This document shows, in pieces, positions 17,669-26,496 of a stretch of 64,000 bases of DNA. The number at the start of each line of letters is the position of its first letter. Position 1 is the stretch's first letter. Origin of the DNA: Gemmobacter caeni. GTDB lineage: Bacteria; Pseudomonadota; Alphaproteobacteria; Rhodobacterales; Rhodobacteraceae. Position numbers and translations under genes: made by a program. The notes beneath the pieces are model-generated. The model ran no database searches. It was not told the DNA's origin and was given only the letters and a program-made list of their open reading frames with translations. The stretch is taken from contig NZ_QBKP01000011.1 in assembly GCF_003054195.1 (NCBI RefSeq), forward strand, positions 1 through 64,000. The letters are read 5' to 3'.

Positions 17669-18421
17669 ATGCAGCCCCCTGTCCTTACCGTCGCCACCTA
17701 CAATGTGCAGAAGGGAATCGGTACCGATTTCCGGCGTGACCCGCATCGCACGGCGCGGGTCATTGCCACGCTGGGCGCCGATATCGTGGCCTTGCAGGAG
17801 GCGGACCGGCGGTTCGGGCAGCGTCGCGGTGTTCTTGATACGGCGGCGCTGGCGGCGGAAACCGGGCTTTTGCCGGTGGATGTGCCGCAGCGGCTGGGCG
17901 GTGCGGCACATGGCTGGCACGGCAATATCCTGTTGGTCAGGGCGGCGCGGATCGAGGCGGTGCATGTTCTGCATCTGCCCGGCCCCGATCCGCGTGGGGC
18001 GCTGGTCGCGGATCTGGAGATGGCGGGCCTCGGGCCATTGCGGGTGATCGCGGCGCATCTGTCCCTGCTGGCCTCGGCGCGGCAGCGGCAGGCGCGGCTG
18101 TTGGCCGAACTGGCCACGGATGCCGACCGGCCGGTCATCGCGCTGGGAGATATGAATGAATGGCGCCGCTGGCCCAGCCGGTCGCTTGCCGCCCTGGACG
18201 AACAGCTTGGGCCACCCGGCATGGCGGCCAGCTTTCCCGCACCCTTTCCGCGTCTGGCGCTGGACCGGATCTATGCGGGGCAGGGGCTGGAACTGCTCGG
18301 GGCTGCGGTGCATGACACGCCGCTGGCGCGCCGCAGTTCCGACCATCTGCCTGTGGTCGCGCGGGTCAGAGCAGCCACTCTATCGGCAGACGCCCCGCCA
18401 GACGCAGCAAAAGACGGCTGA
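17669..18421 (+). CDS. Endonuclease/exonuclease/phosphatase (EEP) family hydrolase
   Basis: This protein of about 250 aa has the EEP metal-dependent phosphodiesterase motifs in order: TYNVQKGIG (Asn), LQEADRR (Glu metal ligand), AAHLSLL, GDMNEW (Asp/Asn) and the C-terminal SSDHLPV (Asp-His). Members cleave nucleic acids, phosphoinositides or sphingolipids. The start is uncertain: ATG 17669 is used and ATG 17627 is also in frame. Its 3' end overlaps the convergent phospholipase D gene by 56 bp. The substrate is unknown. The phospholipase and ugp neighbours make a lipid headgroup as likely as DNA. Confidence 0.75.
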   Translation: MQPPVLTVATYNVQKGIGTDFRRDPHRTARVIATLGADIVALQEADRRFGQRRGVLDTAALAAETGLLPVDVPQRLGGAAHGWHGNILLVRAARIEAVHVLHLPGPDPRGALVADLEMAGLGPLRVIAAHLSLLASARQRQARLLAELATDADRPVIALGDMNEWRRWPSRSLAALDEQLGPPGMAASFPAPFPRLALDRIYAGQGLELLGAAVHDTPLARRSSDHLPVVARVRAATLSADAPPDAAKDG

Positions 18422-19886
18422 GCGCCGATGTGCCGGGGTCGCTGTCATGTTCGGCCACCCCGCCTTCCGGCAGATCCTCGCGCCAGATCAGCCGGTGCCC
18501 GCGCGGTGTTTCGCGCAGGCCAAGATGATAGACGCTTTGCCGCATCTCGCTTTCCAGAAGCCGGGTGAACTCGGCCGCCAGATCGGCGGCGTCGATGATC
18601 AGCCCGATTTCGGTGTTCAGATACATGGACCGCTGGTCGAGGTTGAATGACCCGACGAACAGCCGACGCGCATCCACAACGAAGGTCTTGGCATGCAGGC
18701 TGTTGCGGCTTGGGGTGCCGCGCAGCCGTTCACCCAGCCGCCGCCTTTCAGGCTCCAGCCCCTCGCCGCCCTTCAGTTCAGCAATCTCGACCCCTGCCAT
18801 CAGCAGTCTGCGGCGATAGCGCGCGTAGCCGCAATGCACCATGGTCACATCGGTGGATTGCTGGCCATTGGTCAGAATGCGCACCCGCACCCCGCGCCGC
18901 GCCAGCGCCTGAAGCCGCCGCAGGCCCGCGCCGCCGGGCACGAAATAGGCCGAAACGATATCGAGACTGCTCTGTGGTTGTGCCAGAAGCTCGCTGATCC
19001 GGTGAATGGCCAGCCGCCGCAACCCTGCGCGGCCCAGAACCTTTTCAGGATCGTCGCTGACAACCTCGACCCCGCCGATAGCGGGGACGAGTGCCCCCGA
19101 CAGAAGTGCGTCCACCGGCGTGGCCTCTCCCGTGGCGGCGTCGGAACGGGCGGCGGGCGGGGGCATCGGCCGGGCGGAGACCAGATGCCGCACGGGGATT
19201 GCCGCGCGTGCGGTCCAGTAACGTTCGAAATCCTCGGTCACCATCTGCCCGACCGGGCCAAGCCCGAACACGTCGAAGTCGATGAAGTGATACTGCCCGT
19301 TCCCGGCGAAATACTCATCGGCGATGTTGCGCCCGCCAAGGATGCAGCAATCCCCGTCAGCCACCAGCGCCTTGTTGTGCATGCGCCGGTTCAGCCTGCC
19401 GAAATCCAGCGCGAGGTTCACATTGCGCCAGCGCCGCAGCAGCGCGGGATTGAACAGCCGCACAGCCACGCCGGGCGACGAGGCCAGCGCGGCAAGCGCC
19501 GGGTCCAGCCCCTGTGCGCCAAAATCGTCGATCAGAAGGCGGATGCGTACGCCGCGATCTGCCGCCGCCTGCAAGGCGTGCAGCAGATGGCGACCCGAGT
19601 CATCATCGGCCCAATGGTAGTATTGCAGATCGAGACTGCGCCGCGCGGCCTTGATCAGGGCCAGCCGCGCGTCAAATGCCTCGGTTCCGTCCCTCAGCAG
19701 GGTGAAGCCGGATCGTGCCTCCGGCAGGTGCAGCGCCGCGACTTGGTCCGCCAGGGGGGAGGCGAAGGTGCCGACCGGGGGATCAGTCTCGTGACCCCGG
19801 CGGGCCAGCCGCGCGAAGGACAGGCGCAGCCAGAGTGTGGCCAGAACCAGCAGTGCCCCGAAACTGGCCACGACCGGGATAAGCAT
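18366..19886 (-). CDS. Phospholipase D-family protein, probable cardiolipin synthase
   Basis: This 506-aa protein has an N-terminal membrane helix (about residues 3-22) and two HKD catalytic motifs: His170-x-Lys172...Asp177 (HNKALVAD, then GGRN) and His398-x-Lys400...Asp405 (HAKTFVVD, then GSFN). Two HKD motifs plus a membrane anchor fit bacterial cardiolipin synthases, which transfer phosphatidyl groups at the inner membrane. The ATG at 19886 is chosen because the frame upstream of it lacks any family similarity. It overlaps the convergent EEP gene at its 3' end. Confidence 0.8.
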   Translation of the reverse strand: MLIPVVASFGALLVLATLWLRLSFARLARRGHETDPPVGTFASPLADQVAALHLPEARSGFTLLRDGTEAFDARLALIKAARRSLDLQYYHWADDDSGRHLLHALQAAADRGVRIRLLIDDFGAQGLDPALAALASSPGVAVRLFNPALLRRWRNVNLALDFGRLNRRMHNKALVADGDCCILGGRNIADEYFAGNGQYHFIDFDVFGLGPVGQMVTEDFERYWTARAAIPVRHLVSARPMPPPAARSDAATGEATPVDALLSGALVPAIGGVEVVSDDPEKVLGRAGLRRLAIHRISELLAQPQSSLDIVSAYFVPGGAGLRRLQALARRGVRVRILTNGQQSTDVTMVHCGYARYRRRLLMAGVEIAELKGGEGLEPERRRLGERLRGTPSRNSLHAKTFVVDARRLFVGSFNLDQRSMYLNTEIGLIIDAADLAAEFTRLLESEMRQSVYHLGLRETPRGHRLIWREDLPEGGVAEHDSDPGTSALSRLLLRLAGRLPIEWLL

Positions 19887-20112
19887 AGGTGTCCCTCCGA
19901 TGCATCTGGCCGGTGGTCCGGGGTCCGGTGCCTGGCCCGCAGCCCCGGCATCATGTGGCGAACCCCTGCGGATGTCGAGCATTGCCGTTCCGGGCCCCGG
20001 CCAGGGCACCCGTGCGGTCTGACTGACCTTAAGTATGGGTTGGCCTTTTGGGGCTGCCGGACTTTCCTTGGGGTTGATATGATCGGTCGGATTTTGCTTT
20101 CGGATTGGAACC

Positions 20113-20607
20113 ATGACCCGGATGTTGCCCGCGCGAAACGTGCTGTTGGGGGCCAGCCTGTCGCTTTGTGCCTTCGCTGCCGTGGCGGCCGGGCAGGAAG
20201 ATGTCTTGCTGACGGTGACCGCTGCCGATGGCGCGCAGCACGATTTCGACCGCGCGGCGCTGGAGGTGCTGCCGCAGGTCAGCTTCACCACCAGAACCAT
20301 CTGGACCGAAGAGCCGACCACCTTTACCGGGCCGCCGCTGAAGGCTGTTCTGGAACAAAGCGGAATCGAGGGCGGGGATGTGCAGCTTCTGGCGCTGAAC
20401 GATTACGCCATTGACCTCAAATGGGCCGAGATCGAGGAAAAGGCACCGATCATCGCAACCCGGATCAATGGCGCGGAATTTACGGTGCGCGACAATGGCC
20501 CTTTGTGGGTGATGTATCCGTTTGACAGCGACATCCGCTATCAGGATGAAATCATCTATGCCTCAAGCGTGTGGCAACTGATCGCCATTTCTGCTGTCAC
20601 GCCGTGA
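20113..20607 (+). CDS. Periplasmic molybdopterin-fold (SUOX-like) protein linked to a sensor kinase
   Basis: This 164-aa secreted protein has a signal peptide (residues 1-26, AAVAAGQ). The mature part resembles a reduced oxidoreductase molybdopterin-binding domain: FTGPPLKAVLEQSGI, LNDYAIDLKWAE, NGAEFTVRDNGPLWVMYP and a final YASSVWQLIAI. The mature protein contains no cysteine, so the usual Mo-coordinating Cys of sulfite-oxidase-type enzymes is missing and an enzymatic role is unlikely. Its gene overlaps the hybrid kinase gene by GTGA. It is inferred to be a periplasmic ligand-binding partner of that kinase. Confidence 0.7.
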   Translation: MTRMLPARNVLLGASLSLCAFAAVAAGQEDVLLTVTAADGAQHDFDRAALEVLPQVSFTTRTIWTEEPTTFTGPPLKAVLEQSGIEGGDVQLLALNDYAIDLKWAEIEEKAPIIATRINGAEFTVRDNGPLWVMYPFDSDIRYQDEIIYASSVWQLIAISAVTP

Positions 20608-23204
20608 GCGAGGGGCAGGAACCCCCTGACGGGCGGGCCCCGCGCTGGCTTCTGGCTGTGGTGCTGTTGCCGCTGGTGTTGCTGGGGCTGGGCCTGCTGT
20701 CAGTGAACGCCTATCAGATCAGCCTGCGGCTGGACGATGCGCGTGTGTCGCAATCTGACAATACAAGCTGGCTTTTCGCGCAGCTTGAGGTCGAGGAACT
20801 GAAAGCCCGCATGGCCCTGAACCGGGCCATTCGCTTTCCCGATGATCCCGAATCCCTGCCGCAGTTGCGCCGGGCGTTTGACATCTATCTCAGCCGGTTG
20901 AAGGTGATCGACGGGTATCTGCGCCAGTCGGCGGCGCTGAACCAGATGCGCCAGAGCAGGAACTGGCGCATGATCGTGCGCGAAAGCGCCAATCTCACGC
21001 GCCAGATCGACGTGCCGGATTATCTGTTGCGACCGTCGCTGACCCGGATCGAGCCGATGGCGGACCGCCTGGCCGGTTTCATGCGGCCCTTCGTGGTCGA
21101 GGCACTGGCCGGAATCGTTGAGGCCAATACCCAGCGCCGGGCCGAGCTGGGCGCGCTGATGACCCGCAGCGCGTTGCTCGCGATGGTACTGATCGTAATT
21201 CTGCTGGGTGTCAGCGCCATGATGATGCTGTTGTCCCAACAGCTTTATACTCAGCGCCGGGCCGAATGGCGGACGCGGTCGACCCTGGAAAAGACGCTGG
21301 CTGCATCGCTTGACGGGGTGATCGCCGCGCGACCGGATGGGGGCATCCTGCGCGTCAATCCTGCGGCAGAGCGTCTGTTCGGCCTGCCGCGCGACCGCAT
21401 TGTCGGCACCGATCTGCAAAGCCTGTTGCCGAGGGCGCGCTCTGTCCGAGACGACGGGGACGAGACCGCAACGCTGGTCGATCCGGTCGGGCAGATGCTG
21501 CGGGGCGAGCTGCCGCCCGGCCGGATCGCGCTGGAAACCCGCCGCCCCGATGGCACGCCGGTCACGCTGGAACTGGCCGTCGCGCAGGACCGCGACAGTG
21601 ACGGCGCGCCGGTGCTGTTTGCCTTCCTGCGCGACATCTCGGATCTGGTGCGGGCCGAGCGCGATCTGCGCGAGGCGCATGATGCCGCCGTGGATGCGGC
21701 AGAGGCGAAGTCGCGTTTTCTGGCGGTGATGAGCCACGAGATGCGCACGCCGCTCAACGGGGTGATTGCCGCGCTGGATCTGCTGCACCAGACTACCAGC
21801 CTGACCCCGGTGCAGGGCAGGTATCTGGGCATCGCGGAATCAGGGGCGCAATCGGCGCTGGACCAGATCAACAACGTTCTGGAACTGACCCGCCTCGATG
21901 CCGAGGCGCTGCGCGCGGAAGAGATGACCTTCGATCTCAACGCGGTCATCGAGGATCTGGCCGAACAGATGGGGCCACTGGCGCAGCGCACGGGCAACCG
22001 GATCGTGCTTGACCTGCCGCCCGCCGATGTGGCGCAGGTCTCCGGCCCGCGGCGCATCTTCGTGCAGACCCTGCGCAACCTTCTGGGCAATGCCACCAAG
22101 TTCACCTGTCAGGGCACGATCCACATTGTCCTGCGGGTGCATATCGCAGGCCCGTCGCGGCTGGTGCGGGTCGAGGTGCACGATACCGGCTCGGGCATCG
22201 CCGCCGACAAGCTGGGCCGCATCTTCGACGTGTTTGAAACGCTTGACGGCGGATATGACCGGCGGGTCGAGGGGACCGGGCTTGGCCTTGGTATCGCGCG
22301 CCGGTCGGTCGAACTCATGCAGGGCGAGATCGGCGTGACCAGCCGCGAAGGGGCGGGCAGCACCTTCTGGTTCACCGCCCGGATGCAGGCGCCGCAGCGG
22401 GGCGGCGTGATGCCGCTGCCGCCTGTCCAACCAGATACGGCGGATCTGCCCGCGTCGCATGTCCTGCTGGTCGAGGACCATCCCACCAACCGCGCGGTGG
22501 CACGGGCGATGCTGGAACATCTGGGCCAGCGCGTGCAGGAGGCGGAGAGTGGCGAAGCCGCCCTGCAGGCCGTGCGCGAAGGCGAGTTCGATCTGGTCCT
22601 GACCGACGTCAGCATGCCGGGCATGGACGGGCTCAGCATGGCCAGCCAGATGCGGGCGATGGGGGTCACATCGCGCATCATCGCCGTGACCGCCCATGCC
22701 CTGCCGGAAGACCTGCGCCGCATTCGTGCGGCGGGTCTGACCGAAATTCTGGTCAAACCCATCACCATTGCCCGGCTGACCGATATCCTGCGGGCCGGTG
22801 TCGGCCCCGAGGCCGAAAGTGCGCTGCCCACACTCGATCCCCGCATCGCGTCAGAACTGCGCGGTTTCCTGACGCCCGAAGCCTGCCGGGACACGTTGGA
22901 TCAGCTTGATGTTGAAGCCCGGCAGCTGTTCACCTTGCTGGACGGGCCAGTGGGCGAAGGTGCCCGTCTGGCAGAGGCCGCGCATCGCTTCAACGGGGCC
23001 TGTGCCCTGCTGGGGGCAAAGCGGATTTGCGCGCAACTGACCGAGGCCGAAGGCGCCGCGCGGTCTGGCGGGCGCATGGCAGTGCATCATGCGCGGCTGA
23101 CAGCCGAATGGGCGCGTCTGAGGCGACAACTCGTCACGGCCTTGCTTGCGGAGACCGCGCAAAAGGCAGATACTCCACCGGGCAAGCCGCCAGCCGGATA
23201 TTAG
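20604..23204 (+). CDS. Hybrid sensor histidine kinase with PAS, HisKA, HATPase, receiver and HPt domains
   Basis: The product (866 aa) has TM helices near residues 15-37 and 195-215 enclosing a periplasmic helical sensor. A PAS-like domain follows (about 235-355, VIAARPDGGILRVNPAAERLFG), then HisKA with His378 (SHEMRTPLNG), a HATPase domain (NLLGNATKFT, DTGSGI, GTGLGLGIA), a receiver with Asp668 (LTDVSMPGMDG) and an HPt-like tail with His794 (AAHRFNGACALLGA). This is a full phosphorelay chain ending, presumably, on the NarL-type regulator encoded next. The start is GTG 20604, coupled to the molybdopterin-fold gene by a 4-bp overlap. The signal sensed is unknown. Confidence 0.85.
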   Translation: MSEGQEPPDGRAPRWLLAVVLLPLVLLGLGLLSVNAYQISLRLDDARVSQSDNTSWLFAQLEVEELKARMALNRAIRFPDDPESLPQLRRAFDIYLSRLKVIDGYLRQSAALNQMRQSRNWRMIVRESANLTRQIDVPDYLLRPSLTRIEPMADRLAGFMRPFVVEALAGIVEANTQRRAELGALMTRSALLAMVLIVILLGVSAMMMLLSQQLYTQRRAEWRTRSTLEKTLAASLDGVIAARPDGGILRVNPAAERLFGLPRDRIVGTDLQSLLPRARSVRDDGDETATLVDPVGQMLRGELPPGRIALETRRPDGTPVTLELAVAQDRDSDGAPVLFAFLRDISDLVRAERDLREAHDAAVDAAEAKSRFLAVMSHEMRTPLNGVIAALDLLHQTTSLTPVQGRYLGIAESGAQSALDQINNVLELTRLDAEALRAEEMTFDLNAVIEDLAEQMGPLAQRTGNRIVLDLPPADVAQVSGPRRIFVQTLRNLLGNATKFTCQGTIHIVLRVHIAGPSRLVRVEVHDTGSGIAADKLGRIFDVFETLDGGYDRRVEGTGLGLGIARRSVELMQGEIGVTSREGAGSTFWFTARMQAPQRGGVMPLPPVQPDTADLPASHVLLVEDHPTNRAVARAMLEHLGQRVQEAESGEAALQAVREGEFDLVLTDVSMPGMDGLSMASQMRAMGVTSRIIAVTAHALPEDLRRIRAAGLTEILVKPITIARLTDILRAGVGPEAESALPTLDPRIASELRGFLTPEACRDTLDQLDVEARQLFTLLDGPVGEGARLAEAAHRFNGACALLGAKRICAQLTEAEGAARSGGRMAVHHARLTAEWARLRRQLVTALLAETAQKADTPPGKPPAGY

Positions 23205-23243
23205 GCGGTCGACACTGCTGCGCAGTAATCAGGAGGAGCTGTC

Positions 23244-23864
23244 TTGGCTGAAACGCCGCGCGTGAGCCTGCTTATTGCCGACGATCACCAATTGATCCGG
23301 GATCTCGTTGCCACGCATTTGCGCGCGCAGGGCTTTGACGAGGTCGTGGCCGTCGAAAGCTTCGAGACGGCCCGCACGGCCATCGCCCGCCATGGCTGCT
23401 TTTCGCTGGTGCTTCTGGATCTTTCGATGCCCGGCGTTCACGGCATGGATTCCGTGGCGGCACTGATTGCGGAAAATGCGGGCGGGCGTCTGGCGGTTTT
23501 CTCCGGTCAGGCGCAACCCGAGATGGTGACTGCCGCGCTGGCGCGCGGGGCCAGCGGTTTCATTCCCAAAAGCACACCGGCGCAGGAGCTGGCGGCCGCG
23601 ATCCATCGCATTCTGGGGGGCGAGATCTATCTGCCCGAAGGCTTCGATCCGGTTGCCCCCCGGCCCTGGCAACCCGATCTGACGCCGCGCGAACGCGAGA
23701 CTCTGGGCTTTCTGCGCGACGGGCTGATGAACAAGGAAATTGCCCTGCGCATGGGGCTCAGCGAGGTGACGGTCAAGATGCACGTCAAGTCGATCTGCGC
23801 CAAGCTGAACGCACGCAACCGCACGCATGCGGTCATCCTCGCCTCGGCGATGATGCTGGATTAG
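23244..23864 (+). CDS. NarL/FixJ-family response regulator
   Basis: This 206-aa regulator has an N-terminal receiver domain (acidic pair DD near residues 14-15, phospho-acceptor Asp59 in LLDLSMPG, Lys in IPKST) and a C-terminal LuxR-type helix-turn-helix (LTPRERETLGFL...NKEIALRMGLSEVTVKMHVKSI, key residues KEIALRMGLSEVTVK). The start is a TTG at 23244 with a strong AGGAGGAG site 8 bp upstream. It follows the hybrid kinase by 39 bp and is its likely output. The gene ends inside the stop codon region of the convergent modC. Confidence 0.85.
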   Translation: MAETPRVSLLIADDHQLIRDLVATHLRAQGFDEVVAVESFETARTAIARHGCFSLVLLDLSMPGVHGMDSVAALIAENAGGRLAVFSGQAQPEMVTAALARGASGFIPKSTPAQELAAAIHRILGGEIYLPEGFDPVAPRPWQPDLTPRERETLGFLRDGLMNKEIALRMGLSEVTVKMHVKSICAKLNARNRTHAVILASAMMLD

Positions 23865-24967
23865 GGACTGTCCGCGCCGGGTCTGCCATGGCCCACGTTT
23901 TCCTGCGCGACAGAGACCGCCTTCAGCACAGCATGAATCTGCTGACCGGGCTTCAGCCCCAGTGCGGCGGCAGAGCGGCGTGTGATCCGGGCCAGCAGCA
24001 TCTCGTCCCCCGTCTCCAGCTGCACCAGCGCACCCGGGCCTTCGCCCAGCCTGACCTCCCGCACAACGGCTGGCAGGATGTTCAGCGCCGAAATCCCTTT
24101 GGGGCGGCTGGTCGCCAGCATGACATCCTGTGCGAGGATGCGCAGGCGAAAACTGTCGCCCGCCCGGCCCGCCACGCGCGGCAACCACAGCGGACCTGCG
24201 CTACAGTCCAGACGGCTGAGCCCGTCCTCGTCCGGCACCGCCAGCCGTGCGGAGAGGATCGCCCCGGCTTCGCGCAGTCCCAGCGCAGGTGCGGCGGCGG
24301 GGTCGGACAGGAGTTCGGTGGCCGGGCCTGCGGCGGCCACGCGGCCCGCCTCGATCAGCACCAGCGTGGTGGCCAGCCGCGCCACCTCGGGCATGGAATG
24401 GCTGACGTAGAGGATGGGCAGATGCAACTCATCCCGCAGCCGCTCCAGATAGGGCAGGATTTCGGCCTTGCGCGCCTCGTCCAGCGCCGCAAGCGGCTCG
24501 TCCATCAGCAGAAGGCGCGGTTCCGACAGGATGGCACGGCCCAGGGCGACACGGCTTTTCTCGCCCCCTGACAGCGCGGCGGGACGCCGGGCGAGCAAGG
24601 GGCCGATCCCCAGCATATCGACCACGCGGGCGAAATTGTCCGGTCCCCGGCGGTGCGCGAACCAGCGGCCATATAGCAGGTTCTGCCGCACGGTCAGATG
24701 CGGGAACAGCCGAGCGTCCTGAAACACATACCCCACCCTGCGCCGATGTGGCGGCAGGAAGGTGCGGGTTTCGGTATCCAGCAAGACCTCGCCCCCTGCG
24801 ATGATGCGACCGTGGTCAGGGCGCAAGAGACCCGCAACAGCATTCACCACCGTCGTCTTGCCGGAGCCGGAACGTCCGAACAACACCGTCACACCCGGCG
24901 GTGCTTCGAACGCCACATCCAGCGTGAAGTCGCCAAAGCGATGGGACAGGTTCACCGATAGCGTCAT
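23861..24967 (-). CDS. modC: Molybdate ABC transporter ATP-binding protein
   Basis: This 368-aa ATPase has Walker A GRSGSGKTT, ModC-type FLPPHRRRVGYVFQDARLFPHL and YGRWF, signature LSGGEKSRVALGRA and Walker B LLLMDEPLAALD. The C-terminal TOBE/Mop domain (about residues 290-355, ISALNILPAVVREVRLGEG) binds molybdate. It overlaps modB by 4 bp. The convergent response-regulator gene ends on the same bases (23861-23864). Confidence 0.9.
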   Translation of the reverse strand: MTLSVNLSHRFGDFTLDVAFEAPPGVTVLFGRSGSGKTTVVNAVAGLLRPDHGRIIAGGEVLLDTETRTFLPPHRRRVGYVFQDARLFPHLTVRQNLLYGRWFAHRRGPDNFARVVDMLGIGPLLARRPAALSGGEKSRVALGRAILSEPRLLLMDEPLAALDEARKAEILPYLERLRDELHLPILYVSHSMPEVARLATTLVLIEAGRVAAAGPATELLSDPAAAPALGLREAGAILSARLAVPDEDGLSRLDCSAGPLWLPRVAGRAGDSFRLRILAQDVMLATSRPKGISALNILPAVVREVRLGEGPGALVQLETGDEMLLARITRRSAAALGLKPGQQIHAVLKAVSVAQENVGHGRPGADSP

Positions 24968-25662
24968 GTCCCGGCGATCCTGCGCGCGACGGCCCGGCTG
25001 ATCCATTCCGACAGCATCAGTGCGGCCATGGCGATGCCCACCGCCACCAGCACCAGACGCGCGGCCTCCTTCTCTCCGCCGGGCACTTGCAGAAAGGCAT
25101 AGATGGCGGAAGGCAGTGTCTGCGTCTGGCCAGGGATGTTTGACACGAAGGTGATGGTGGCGCCGAATTCGCCCATCGCCTTGGCGAAGGCAAGGATGGT
25201 GCCCGCCAGAACGCCGGGCAGGATCAGCGGCAGCGTCACGGTCAGGAACACCCAAGGGCGCGAGGCACCCAGCGTGCCTGCTGCCTGTTCCAGCTTGGGG
25301 TCCACCGCCTCCACCGCCAGCCGGATGGCCCGCACCATCAGGGGAAAAGCCATCACGGCGGCGGCCAGCGCCGCGCCGGTCCAGCGGAAGGCCAGCACGA
25401 TGCCGAACAATTGGTCGAGGATCTGGCCCACCGCGCCCTTGCGCCCGAACGTCAGCAACAGCAGATAGCCCGTCACCACTGGCGGCAGGATCAGCGGCAG
25501 GTGGACGATGCCGTTCAGCACCTGTTTGCCGCGAAATTCCCACCGCGCCAGCGCATAGGCGGTCAGAATTCCAAAGGGCAGGCTGGCGGCCACGGCCCAG
25601 AGCGAGACGCGCAGTGACAGCGCCACGGCGCGCCATTCGTCGGGGGATAGCCAGTCTGTCAT
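24964..25662 (-). CDS. modB: Molybdate ABC transporter permease
   Basis: This 232-aa permease has five predicted TM helices and the ModB features LSLRVSLWAVAASLPFGILTAYALAR (key part LSLRVS), HLPLILPPVVTGYLLL and the cytoplasmic loop LEQAAGTLGASRPWVFLTVTLPL. It lies 18 bp after modA and overlaps modC through ATGA. Confidence 0.9.
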   Translation of the reverse strand: MTDWLSPDEWRAVALSLRVSLWAVAASLPFGILTAYALARWEFRGKQVLNGIVHLPLILPPVVTGYLLLLTFGRKGAVGQILDQLFGIVLAFRWTGAALAAAVMAFPLMVRAIRLAVEAVDPKLEQAAGTLGASRPWVFLTVTLPLILPGVLAGTILAFAKAMGEFGATITFVSNIPGQTQTLPSAIYAFLQVPGGEKEAARLVLVAVGIAMAALMLSEWISRAVARRIAGT

Positions 25663-25680
25663 ATGCCGCCGGTCGGGCCC

Positions 25681-26436
25681 TTACTTCAGGATCGCGAAGC
25701 CCTGCGCGCTGAAGGCCGCATGCGCTGCCTCGCCCGAAAGCGCCTCGTAAAAGGCTTTGTCCGCCGCATCTGCCGCCCCGGTCAAGAGGGCAGCGGGATA
25801 GACGATGGCCGGATAGCTGTCGGCGGGGAAGGTGCCGACCACGGTCACATTGTCATCAGCGGCAGCGTCGGTGGCATAGACGATGCCATAGGGCGCCTCG
25901 CCGGTGGACACCAGTGCCAGCGCCGCGCGCACGTTGTCGGATTGCGCGACGGCGGGTTCCACCTTGTCCCACTGACCCAGCGCCGTCAGCGCGGCTTTGC
26001 CATATTGCCCGGCAGGCACGGAATCGACCATGGCCATCGCCAGTTTCCCGTCGCCCAGCAACGCGGACAGATCGAAGCCCGCCCCGATCTCAACCGGCGC
26101 CGCATCCTTGCCATGCGCGATCAGCACCAGCGTATTGCCCAGCAGATCCTCGCGCGTGCCCTCCACGACCAGCCCGGCGTTCTGCACCTCGTCCATCCAG
26201 TTCGGGGCGGCAGACACGAAGATGTCGGCGGGCGCCCCGGCAACGATCTGCTGCGCAAGCTTGCCCGAACCCGCATAGCTGATCACCACCTGATTGCCGG
26301 TTTCCGCCTGCCACTGCGAGGCCAGGTCATCCAGCGCGTTCTTCATCGACGCGGCGGCGAAGACCACGACCTCCTCGGCGGCGGCAGGGCTGGCAGCGAG
26401 GGCGAAAGCAAGCGTAAGGGCAAGACGGCGGGACAT
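25681..26436 (-). CDS. modA: Molybdate ABC transporter substrate-binding protein
   Basis: This 251-aa periplasmic protein has a signal peptide (MSRRLALTLAFALAASPAAA) followed by the ModA pattern VVVFAAASMKNALDDLA, ISYAGSGKLAQQI, GAPADIFVSAAPNWMD and MVDSVPAGQYGKAAL. The start at 26436 is chosen from the signal peptide. A longer frame would run through the operator-like palindrome. It binds molybdate or tungstate for ModBC. Confidence 0.9.
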   Translation of the reverse strand: MSRRLALTLAFALAASPAAAEEVVVFAAASMKNALDDLASQWQAETGNQVVISYAGSGKLAQQIVAGAPADIFVSAAPNWMDEVQNAGLVVEGTREDLLGNTLVLIAHGKDAAPVEIGAGFDLSALLGDGKLAMAMVDSVPAGQYGKAALTALGQWDKVEPAVAQSDNVRAALALVSTGEAPYGIVYATDAAADDNVTVVGTFPADSYPAIVYPAALLTGAADAADKAFYEALSGEAAHAAFSAQGFAILK

Positions 26437-26446
26437 GGGAGACTCC

Positions 26447-26468
26447 GATATGTTTCGGAAAACATATC
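26447..26468. promoter_or_regulatory. Perfect palindrome in front of modA (candidate ModE/Mo-box operator)
   Basis: GATATGTTT (26447-26455) and AAACATATC (26460-26468) form a perfect 9-bp inverted repeat around CGGA, ending 10 bp from the modA start. AT-rich palindromes of the type CGxTATAT-N-ATATAxCG are known ModE sites, and this one shares the ATAT cores. It is inferred to be the Mo-dependent repression site. Confidence 0.6.
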
Positions 26469-26496
26469 TGGCAGGCACCTCCCGGTCACGCAAGCG

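Noticed and set aside
19887-20321. N-terminal extension of the phospholipase D gene
   Set aside because: The extra residues have no family similarity, and the product from ATG 19886 begins with a normal membrane helix.
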